Assembly (NCBI GenBank): GCA_938036745.1
Contig: CALHWG010000095.1
Location: forward strand, 1-6,778
DNA: 6,778 nt
Source of the DNA: an uncultured bacterium
Lineage (GTDB): Bacteria; Patescibacteriota; Saccharimonadia; Saccharimonadales; Saccharimonadaceae
Direction of reading: 5' to 3'
The notes under the pieces were generated by a model. It did not search any database, had not been told where the DNA came from, and saw nothing but the letters and a program-made list of their open reading frames with translations. How positions within the stretch are numbered: the stretch's first letter is position 1; each line of letters begins with the position of its first letter. Below are positions 1-5,150 of the stretch, piece by piece. The position numbers and the translations under genes are program-made.

Positions 1-1176
1 ATAATTTAGCTTTTCGGGGTTTGCTTTAATTACTTCACTAAAAACCTCATCAATTTTCGCTAAAGCTTTTGGCGTGTCAAGATTCTCATTAATTTCTTCA
101 AGAATAGCATTTTTAGCAGCAAGGCTTGGAATTTCCCCTTCGCTTCCTTTAATTTGCCAACGCATATTTGCAACGTTCTGCCAATTTTTGAGCCGATTCT
201 TAGCTGCTTGAAGGCTTTCAAAATTAAAGTTACTTTCGGTTTGATATTGGCTTTGTAAAACAAACATTTTAAAATCTATTGGCGAAAATCCGCGAGCTTT
301 CAGTTCTTCAAGGTTAAAGCCATTACCAAGTGATTTTGAAATTTTTTGCCCTTCACTTTTCATATGATTACAATGCAGCCAATAATTCGAAAAAGTCTTG
401 CCTGTGAAAGTTTCACTTTGAGCAATCTCGTCTGTGTGATGAACTGGGATATGGTCAATTCCGCCAGTGTGAATATCGATCGTTTCGCCTAAAGTACTGA
501 TCGCAATCGCTGAGCATTCCAAATGCCAACCAGGAAAACCCATCCTTCCACGAAATTCCCACTCCATGTCGCGTTTTTGGCCTTCTGGCGACCATTTCCA
601 AAGTGCAAAATCGCTTAAATTTCGCTTTTCAGGGTTGAAATTTACGCGTGCGCCAGCTTTTAAATTATCTAAGTCGAGATGTGCAAAATTGGCATAACGA
701 GGAAATTTTGCTGTATCAAAATAAATGCCATCACTGGTCTCATAGGTAAAACCTTTTTTCGAAAGTTCTTCGATAATTTTAATTTGTTCAGGAATAAAAT
801 CGGTAGCTTTCGAAAGGTTTTCGGGTTTAACTAAATTAAGTTCTCGCATTCCATTCAAAAATTCTGCCGTATAAAATTCGGCAACTTTCCAAGCTGTTTT
901 TCCTTCTCGCTTTGCGCCTTTTTCTAGTTTGTCTTCGCCATCATCTTCATCGCTAACTAAATGTCCAACATCAGTGATATTCATCGTGCGAGTAACATTA
1001 TAACCGTTCAAGCGTAAAGTTCGAACTAAAATATCCCAATAGATAAATGCTACCCAGTTGCCAATGTGTGGGCTGGCGTAAACTGTTGGCCCGCAAGTGT
1101 AAATTTTAACATTTTTTGGGTTTATTGGGTGAAATTCTTCAAGTTTTCGATTTGGCGTATTGTAGAATTTTAGCAT
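1..1176 (-). CDS. cysS: Cysteinyl-tRNA synthetase, C-terminus cut by window edge
   Basis: Charges tRNA-Cys with cysteine in the cytoplasm (class Ia synthetase). The minus-strand frame is open from the ATG at 1176 to the left edge: 392 residues, against roughly 450-470 for the family, so only the C-terminal part is missing. Seen directly: CGPTV at 28-32, the HIGH-type motif HIGN at 37-40, GWHLECSAIA from 216, the zinc loop HHTDEIAQSE from 246, and the KMSKS-type motif KISKS at 278-282. The four zinc ligands known from the E. coli enzyme are present at matching spacing (C28, C221, H246, E250). The usual FPHHENE is replaced by a PVHHTDE variant, which I associate with CPR-type enzymes from memory. 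No Shine-Dalgarno precedes the ATG, and the promoter lies so close that the mRNA is probably leaderless. A short alternate-frame ORF near 60-263 is a shadow. Confidence 0.97.
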   Translation of the reverse strand, partial: MLKFYNTPNRKLEEFHPINPKNVKIYTCGPTVYASPHIGNWVAFIYWDILVRTLRLNGYNVTRTMNITDVGHLVSDEDDGEDKLEKGAKREGKTAWKVAEFYTAEFLNGMRELNLVKPENLSKATDFIPEQIKIIEELSKKGFTYETSDGIYFDTAKFPRYANFAHLDLDNLKAGARVNFNPEKRNLSDFALWKWSPEGQKRDMEWEFRGRMGFPGWHLECSAIAISTLGETIDIHTGGIDHIPVHHTDEIAQSETFTGKTFSNYWLHCNHMKSEGQKISKSLGNGFNLEELKARGFSPIDFKMFVLQSQYQTESNFNFESLQAAKNRLKNWQNVANMRWQIKGSEGEIPSLAAKNAILEEINENLDTPKALAKIDEVFSEVIKANPEKLNY

Positions 1177-1185
1177 ATTGAAACT

Positions 1186-1214
1186 ATTATATCAGATTTA
1201 GCTTTCGAAATCAA
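1186..1214 (-). promoter_or_regulatory. cysS promoter (TTGATT-17-TATAAT, extended -10)
   Basis: On the minus strand, TTGATT (1214-1209) and TATAAT (1191-1186) are separated by exactly 17 bp, and the -10 is preceded by TGA, an extended -10. Transcription should start near 1179-1180, only about 3 nt before the cysS ATG at 1176. This implies an essentially leaderless mRNA, consistent with the absence of a ribosome binding site. Confidence 0.8.
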
Positions 1215-1240
1215 AAAGAAAAACTCGCCGAACGGGCGAG
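1213..1240 (-). terminator. Rho-independent terminator after rplA
   Basis: Read on the minus strand, CTCGCC (1240-1235), a 5-nt loop and GGCGAG form a perfect 6-bp GC-rich stem. The run TTTTTCTTTTT follows. It lies about 20 nt after the rplA stop and just upstream of the cysS -35, so it separates the two transcription units. TTTCGAAA palindromes lie on both sides, at 1203-1210 and 1243-1250. Confidence 0.85.
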
Positions 1241-1259
1241 CTTTTCGAAAGGCTTAAAA

Positions 1260-2297
1260 TTAAGCAATTGGATTTTCGGTTTTAATGCTTGGGCCTTGTG
1301 AAGTTGCGATTGAAACGCTTTTCACGTAAGCACCTTTGATTGAAGATGGCTTTTGTGAAGCAAGGCTATCAAAGAATGCTTTTGCGTTTTCTTCAAGTTT
1401 TTCTGCTCCGAATGAAACTTTACCAATTGAAAGGTGAACGATTGCTTGCTTGTCTACGCGGTATTCAACTTTACCAGCTTTAGCTTCAGAAACGGCTTTA
1501 GCAATATCAGCGGCAACTGTTCCAGCTTTTGGATTTGGCATCAATCCGCGTGGGCCAAGAAGTCGTGCATATTTACCAAGTTTTGGCATATATGCTGGAG
1601 TTGCGATGAGAACATCGAAGTTCAATTCTTCTTTATCGAGTTGTTTTAGGAATTCTTCATCACCAACAATATTTGCGCCAGCAGCTTTTGCAGTTTTGTG
1701 CTCATTTTCTGGAGCAAACACAGCAACTTTCACATCTTTACCTGTTCCGTTTGGTAGAATAACTGTTGAACGAATATTTTGGTCAGCTTGTCGTGGGTCA
1801 ACGCCAAGTCGAGTATGAATTTCAACTGAAGCGTCAAATTTAGTTGGGTTAGTCTCTGTTGCAAGTTTAAGAGCTTCGTTTAGGTTGTAAACAGTATCTT
1901 TTTTAACTTTTTTAGAAGCTTCTTGGTATTTTTTACCTCGTCGTTCAATTCGTGGTCGTGTAATTGGTTTTGGACCTTTTTTAACAACTACTTCAGAACC
2001 ATCAAGTGGAGTTGTGTCGCCAGCAGCTTTTCGAGCTTCTTTTGCTTCTTTTTCAGCAACTTCCTCGGCGTGTTTCTTGCTTCGTTTTCCGCTTTTTGCG
2101 AATTTTTCTTCAGCAATTTCTTCAACAACTTCTTCTAGTACTTCTGCAGTTTCAACCGCCTCAACAATTTCTTCTGCAATCTCGGCAGCTTTAGTAACTT
2201 TGATTGCTTCATTAATTTGAGCGATTGTCATTTTTTCAGAAACTTCAAGCCCAAGAGCTTTAGCTTCTTCTATAAGATCGGCTTTTTTCTTTGCCAT
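1260..2297 (-). CDS. rplA: 50S ribosomal protein uL1 with long charged N-terminal extension
   Basis: Forms the L1 stalk of the large ribosomal subunit, moves E-site tRNA, and in many bacteria represses its own mRNA. The chosen start is the ATG at 2297 (MAKKKADL, 345 aa), because AAAGGA lies 8 nt upstream. The longer frame from 2342 would run through the regulatory hairpin. Residues 119-345 (from RRGKKY) are a normal-length L1 with the signature LGPRGLMPNP at 247-256 and KAGTV after it. Residues 1-118 are extra. Residues 6-32 look like a small helix-extended-loop-helix (HeH/SAP-like) unit. Residues 36-92 are an Ala/Glu/Lys helix, acidic first and then basic, and 93-118 are a Pro/Arg linker. 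Such tails are remembered from Saccharibacteria-type L1, but the role is unknown. The gene is monocistronic: the usual partner rplK is not adjacent. It contains no TTCGAA, unlike most neighbours. Confidence 0.96.
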   Translation of the reverse strand: MAKKKADLIEEAKALGLEVSEKMTIAQINEAIKVTKAAEIAEEIVEAVETAEVLEEVVEEIAEEKFAKSGKRSKKHAEEVAEKEAKEARKAAGDTTPLDGSEVVVKKGPKPITRPRIERRGKKYQEASKKVKKDTVYNLNEALKLATETNPTKFDASVEIHTRLGVDPRQADQNIRSTVILPNGTGKDVKVAVFAPENEHKTAKAAGANIVGDEEFLKQLDKEELNFDVLIATPAYMPKLGKYARLLGPRGLMPNPKAGTVAADIAKAVSEAKAGKVEYRVDKQAIVHLSIGKVSFGAEKLEENAKAFFDSLASQKPSSIKGAYVKSVSIATSQGPSIKTENPIA

Positions 2298-2303
2298 TTT
2301 CTT

Positions 2304-2341
2304 ATCCTTTCTGTGGTAGTAACGGCTTGCGCCTCCCAACA
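2304..2341 (-). promoter_or_regulatory. L1-type autoregulatory mRNA hairpin overlapping the rplA ribosome binding region
   Basis: The leader RNA folds as UGUUGG, an asymmetric internal loop, then GGC-GCAA-GCC (GNRA tetraloop), closing with CCACA. The sequence GGGAGG...CCGUUAC...ACCACA resembles the L1-binding site seen in L11-L1 leaders and mimics the L1 site of 23S rRNA (established mechanism: excess L1 binds and blocks translation). The 3' strand ends directly next to the Shine-Dalgarno AAAGGA (2310-2305), so binding of L1 could occlude initiation. The assignment rests on remembered consensus. Confidence 0.72.
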
Positions 2342-2359
2342 TTGATTATTAACATTTTA

Positions 2360-2388
2360 ATTATAACAATTTTTTGAGAAAAAGTCAA
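2360..2388 (-). promoter_or_regulatory. rplA promoter (TTGACT-17-TATAAT, extended -10)
   Basis: The minus strand has TTGACT (2388-2383), a 17-bp spacer, then TGT followed by TATAAT (2365-2360). Predicted start is near 2353, giving a leader of about 56 nt that contains the L1 hairpin. The -35 lies only 3 bp beyond the stop of the upstream membrane-protein gene. No terminator is visible in between, so read-through from that gene is possible. Confidence 0.85.
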
Positions 2389-2390
2389 AA

Positions 2391-4397
2391 CTAAATTTTA
2401 TTACTAGAAAGAGTTTTGTTTTCGTTAGAGTTCATTTTAACGTAATATGCCAATAAGCTTATAACACTAAAAATTAAACCAAAAATAATTAAACTAAAGA
2501 TGGAGCTTTCGAAAATTGGTTGAGATAATCCGCCTAATATTGCTTGTCTGAAAGCTGTTAGCGAATAGTAAAGTGGCATAAATGGCGCCATGTTTTGGAA
2601 AATTTGAGGTGTTGTTGCAATTGGGAACATTCCTCCGCTACTTGCAAGCTGCAAAATCATGAAAACGATTGAAATAAACTGACCAACTCTGCCGAAAGCA
2701 AACATTAATGCATGAACAATCAAAAGGAATGAAAATGCCGAAACATAAGAATTCAAAACAAAAGAATTTATATCCGCAGGCGAAATATTGAATATCCAGC
2801 TAAAAATAATTGTGAGAACTAAAGCTTCAGCTCCAGCAAAGCCAGCCATAATCCCTACCCTTGAAAGCCACCATTTAAACGCTGAACAATTCTTTTTTGG
2901 CTTATTTTGGATCGGAAACGCAATATTAAACGAAATCGCCCCAACAAACAAACCTAATGCGATGAAATATGGAGCCATTGCTTTTCCATATGTTGCATCT
3001 CCAGAATTATTTGAAATTTCACTTTTAACAGGTGTTGCAATATTTTTAGCAGACTCGTCTGAGAAATTGATTTTCGAAAGTTTTTCTGCGCCAGATGAAA
3101 GTTGCGAAGTTAATAGATTTGAACCATCTTGTAGTTTTGCAGCGCCGGAATTTAGTGTGCTTATTCCTGAATTTAAAGTATTGATTCCGCCCAAAAGTTG
3201 AGCTGTGCTTTCAGTGATTTTTTGTTCATTATCATTGAATTCGTTCATTTTTGTCGAGAAGGCCGCAGCTCCAGTTGAAAGCTGTCTTTCGCCCGATAGA
3301 ATCAAATTATGCGAATTTTGTATTTTGCGTGAATTTTGCGCCAAGCTTTGTGCGGCTGGAACAATTTTTTTCGAAAATTGCGCTTGTAAGTTTTGTGATT
3401 TTTTAGCATTTTTTTGGGCATCAGCGGTAATATTTTTTGCCGAAACCGCCAACTCGTCGGCAAGATTTTTAATATTCTGATCGTTAGTTCGTTCAGCCAA
3501 AATGTGCATTTTTGCTACTTTTTGATTTAATTCCAATAAATGTTCACTTTGATTTTTTGCGTCAGAATTATCGCTTATTGCAGAGTTTAGTGTGTTTAAA
3601 CCATTCGAAAATTCTTCACTTTTGGCTGAAAAATCTTGCAATCCCTTTTGTAAGTTTTCGCTATTTTGGCTTAAAAGATTGGTTTTGTTTGAAATTTCAG
3701 TTGCACTAAAAGCAAGTTTATTGCTCGCTTCGGCTATTTTCTGGTTTGCTGAATTTAATTTTTCTGCGCCATTTTTTAGTTTTATAGCTCCAGAATTTGC
3801 CGAATTTAAACCATTCTCTAAACTGCCAATCCCGTTTGAGATTTGTTCTGAACCGTTCGCTGCTTTCGAAAAACCGTTTTGAACATTCGAAAGTTGAGAA
3901 AGTAAAATCTTACTGTAGTTTTCACTAATTTGCACTCGAACCTGTTCGCTCAGTTTTTGTGCGGCGTTGGTTGAAATCACTTCGCCAGATTTACTTTTCG
4001 AAATATTTGTCTTAAATGAAATATTTACTTTTTGTGGATTTTCTCCCAAAAAACTAACTGAATTTTTCGAAAAATCTTTTGGAATATATACAATCATGAA
4101 AGTGTCGCCATCGGTCAAATCTTTCTCGGCTGTTTTTAAATCCGTAAACTGCCAGTTTAAAGTTCTTGATTTCTTAAGATTGTCACTAATTTTGTTGCCA
4201 AGTTCAATATTTTGACCATTAAAAATGACAGGTTCATCTTCGTTTACTACTGATATCTTTAGATTTTCGATTTTTGAATAAGGATCCCAGATTGATGCCA
4301 AAAAAGTTCCAGCATAAATAACAGGAATAAAACTTACTATAAATAAAGTGGCTAGAAGCACACGATTTTGCTTTATTTTTCTAAAATATTTCTTCAT
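2391..4397 (-). CDS. YhgE/Pip-family membrane protein with extracellular coiled-coil domain
   Basis: 668 aa, starting at ATG 4397 with a strong AGGAGG (4406-4401) just upstream. The architecture matches the YhgE/Pip family. There is one N-terminal membrane helix (about 12-34), followed by WDPYSKIENLKISVVNED (37-54), the family's N-terminal signature. A long outside region (about 55-465) follows. The C-terminus is an ABC-2-permease-like block of about five helices (near 474-496, 513-536, 550-570, 572-590, 632-653), with MAPYFIALGLFVG at 474-486 and SSGGMFPIA at 586-594. The outside region holds LxxG-type heptads at about 174-215 and 400-441, flanking an Asn/Ser/Gln/Lys-rich coiled coil. Relatives include the Lactococcus phage infection protein Pip and, more distantly, YueB/EsaA of type VII secretion. 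Transport substrate is unknown. It is controlled from a promoter shared with the divergent marR gene, and TTCGAA occurs 8 times in it. Confidence 0.88.
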   Translation of the reverse strand: MKKYFRKIKQNRVLLATLFIVSFIPVIYAGTFLASIWDPYSKIENLKISVVNEDEPVIFNGQNIELGNKISDNLKKSRTLNWQFTDLKTAEKDLTDGDTFMIVYIPKDFSKNSVSFLGENPQKVNISFKTNISKSKSGEVISTNAAQKLSEQVRVQISENYSKILLSQLSNVQNGFSKAANGSEQISNGIGSLENGLNSANSGAIKLKNGAEKLNSANQKIAEASNKLAFSATEISNKTNLLSQNSENLQKGLQDFSAKSEEFSNGLNTLNSAISDNSDAKNQSEHLLELNQKVAKMHILAERTNDQNIKNLADELAVSAKNITADAQKNAKKSQNLQAQFSKKIVPAAQSLAQNSRKIQNSHNLILSGERQLSTGAAAFSTKMNEFNDNEQKITESTAQLLGGINTLNSGISTLNSGAAKLQDGSNLLTSQLSSGAEKLSKINFSDESAKNIATPVKSEISNNSGDATYGKAMAPYFIALGLFVGAISFNIAFPIQNKPKKNCSAFKWWLSRVGIMAGFAGAEALVLTIIFSWIFNISPADINSFVLNSYVSAFSFLLIVHALMFAFGRVGQFISIVFMILQLASSGGMFPIATTPQIFQNMAPFMPLYYSLTAFRQAILGGLSQPIFESSIFSLIIFGLIFSVISLLAYYVKMNSNENKTLSSNKI
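3048..3878 (-). repeat. Degenerate heptad (LxxG-type) repeats inside the YhgE/Pip protein
   Basis: Protein-level repeats on residues about 174-450. Units such as NGIGSLENGLNSANSG (189-204) and GINTLNSGISTLNSGAAKL (404-422) recur with 7-residue spacing. They flank a less regular helical stretch. This pattern is the known YhgE/Pip heptad motif and suggests a rod-like extracellular stalk. At DNA level the units have diverged, so this is not a tandem DNA repeat or CRISPR. Confidence 0.7.
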
Positions 4398-4439
4398 CTT
4401 CCTCCTAATAAAATAGTTGTATTTATCAATGATTACTCT

Positions 4440-4468
4440 ATTGTATAAAATATTGTTGTAAAAGTCAA
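4440..4468 (-). promoter_or_regulatory. Promoter of the yhgE-like gene (TTGACT-17-TACAAT)
   Basis: The minus strand has TTGACT (4468-4463), a 17-bp spacer and TACAAT (4445-4440). Predicted start is near 4433, giving a leader of about 36 nt with a strong AGGAGG. The -35 and most of the spacer lie inside the inverted repeat at 4448-4476, so a bound repressor would block it. Confidence 0.8.
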
Positions 4469-4476
4469 CAATATTT
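4448..4476. promoter_or_regulatory. Perfect inverted repeat, likely MarR operator
   Basis: AAATATTGTTG (4448-4458) and its exact reverse complement CAACAATATTT (4466-4476) are separated by 7 nt. The 29-bp element sits between two divergent genes, one encoding a MarR-type regulator. It covers the -35 and spacer of both promoters. MarR dimers classically bind such palindromes, so autorepression plus repression of the yhgE-like gene is the natural reading. The binding itself is inferred. Confidence 0.8.
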
Positions 4477-4484
4477 GGTATACT
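4456..4484 (+). promoter_or_regulatory. marR promoter (TTGTAA-17-TATACT, extended -10)
   Basis: The plus strand has TTGTAA (4456-4461), a 17-bp spacer ending in TGG, then TATACT (4479-4484). The expected transcription start is 6-7 nt downstream, at or next to the A of the ATG at 4491. The mRNA is therefore predicted to be leaderless, and no Shine-Dalgarno is present. Its -35 overlaps the inverted repeat. Confidence 0.75.
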
Positions 4485-4490
4485 TATTTT

Positions 4491-4916
4491 ATGGAAGAAA
4501 AGATTCTTGATTTATTGCAAAAAATTAATACAATTTATCGCTCGGCACAAAAATATGCAACACGCGAGCTTTCAAAAAATGATATTTCGGCTATTGAGGC
4601 TGCAATTTTAACCAGAATTTATAATTCTTCTACTCTGCAAGATGAAATCTCTAAAGAAATTGGTGTTGATAAGGCCTATATTTCGCGAGTTTTAGTTAAA
4701 ATGGAAGAGAAAAAATTAATTTTAAAGAAAAACTCACAGAAAGATAAGCGAATTCGTGAAATTGAAATTACAAAAATGGGTAAAGAAAAACTGAACATTC
4801 GGCAGCAAATTCTAGTTAAATGGTGTAAAGAAACCTTTAGTGATATTTCTTTAAAAGAACTGAATCTATTAACCGAAGCGATTGAGATTATTTCAAATAA
4901 GGCAAATGAAAAGTAA
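4491..4916 (+). CDS. MarR-family transcriptional regulator
   Basis: 141 aa, the usual MarR length. A winged helix-turn-helix spans about residues 32-101. The helix-turn-helix is DEISKEIGVDKAYISRVLVK (51-70), and the wing carries the conserved D-x-R (D85, R87) followed by IEITKMGKEKL. N- and C-terminal helices (about 1-28 and 103-138) would form the dimer interface. One Cys (C112) is not in the OhrR sensing position, so a peroxide sensor is not indicated; the ligand is unknown. It is divergent from the yhgE-like gene across a 93-bp gap with a perfect palindrome, so it most likely represses that gene and itself. It is the only protein gene on the plus strand here and lacks the TTCGAA motif frequent in most neighbours. 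The start is fixed by the promoter position; translation is probably leaderless. Confidence 0.93.
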   Translation: MEEKILDLLQKINTIYRSAQKYATRELSKNDISAIEAAILTRIYNSSTLQDEISKEIGVDKAYISRVLVKMEEKKLILKKNSQKDKRIREIEITKMGKEKLNIRQQILVKWCKETFSDISLKELNLLTEAIEIISNKANEK

Positions 4917-4953
4917 CCCTAAAATACAATAGTCTTTGTTTTAAAAACTATGA

Positions 4954-4982
4954 TTGACTTTTTTGGTTGAATTTGGTAAAAT
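4954..4982 (+). promoter_or_regulatory. tRNA-Glu promoter (TTGACT-17-TAAAAT)
   Basis: TTGACT (4954-4959), a 17-bp spacer ending in TGG (extended -10), then TAAAAT (4977-4982). Transcription would start near 4989, about 3 nt before the mature tRNA 5' end at 4992, leaving a very short leader for RNase P. An overlapping TATAAC at 4984-4989 is a less likely -10 because it would sit too near the tRNA. Confidence 0.7.
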
Positions 4983-4991
4983 TATAACATT

Positions 4992-5066
4992 GGCCTCATC
5001 GTCTAACGGTTAGGACACAAGGTTCTCATCCTTGCAATCGGGGTTCAATTCCCCGTGAGGTCACCA
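4992..5066 (+). tRNA. tRNA-Glu (anticodon CUC), CCA encoded
   Basis: A full cloverleaf can be drawn. The acceptor stem GGCCTCA/TGAGGTC is 7 bp with one G-U. The D stem is GTCT/GGAC, the anticodon stem CAAGG/CCTTG with loop TTCTCAT, the variable loop is 4 nt, and the T stem CGGGG/CCCCG carries loop TTCAATT. The anticodon CTC lies at 5025-5027 and reads GAG (Glu). The discriminator is A5063, followed by genomically encoded CCA (5064-5066). Length is 75 nt with CCA. Overall sequence is close to canonical bacterial tRNA-Glu. Confidence 0.97.
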
Positions 5067-5081
5067 TTTTTTGAAATAATT

Positions 5082-5106
5082 AGTCTGTTTCGGCAACGAG
5101 CAGACT
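5082..5106 (+). other. GNRA-capped hairpin after the tRNA
   Basis: AGTCTG (5082-5087) pairs with CAGACT (5101-5106). Inside, after a bulged T, TTCG pairs with CGAG around a GCAA tetraloop. The hairpin lies 16 nt after the tRNA and is not followed by a convincing T run, so it is not a terminator by itself. It may act in tRNA 3' processing or transcript stability; the function is unknown. Confidence 0.5.
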
Positions 5107-5108
5107 TT

Positions 5109-5150
5109 AAAATAACCTTACAGATTATAGTTCCGTAAGGTTATTTTTTT
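5109..5150. terminator. Bidirectional rho-independent terminator
   Basis: AATAACCTTAC (5111-5121) pairs perfectly with GTAAGGTTATT (5135-5145), extendable to 13 bp with flanking A/T pairs, around a 13-nt loop. On the plus strand a T run follows (5144-5150), ending the tRNA-Glu transcript. On the minus strand GGTTATTTT follows the stem, which would end the convergent recR-nrnA transcript. The T run overlaps the nrnA stop codon. Confidence 0.85.

Noticed and set aside
60..263. Minus-strand 67-codon ORF
   Set aside because: It lies in another frame inside cysS, whose own frame is open and matches the family throughout.
1434..2220. Several plus-strand ORFs opposite rplA
   Set aside because: Antisense shadows of an Ala/Glu/Lys-rich gene: Ser/Phe/Leu-rich, with no promoter or ribosome binding site.
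1260..2342. Longer rplA start at ATG 2342 adding 15 residues
   Set aside because: The added codons coincide with the L1-type hairpin, while the ATG at 2297 has AAAGGA at proper distance and begins with the L1-like MAKK.
3048..3878. CRISPR-like or tandem DNA repeat in the yhgE-like gene
   Set aside because: Repeats exist only as degenerate protein heptads; DNA units differ and there are no uniform spacers.
2788..4215. Plus-strand ORFs opposite the yhgE-like gene
   Set aside because: Phe/Ser/Cys-rich antisense shadows of the Asn/Ser/Lys-rich coiled coil; the opposite frame shows clear family architecture.
4929..4951. Hairpin ATAGT...ACTAT after marR as a terminator
   Set aside because: The stem is almost entirely A/T with a mismatch, and the next T run lies about 8 nt later inside the tRNA promoter. 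Too weak to call, so marR may read into the tRNA.
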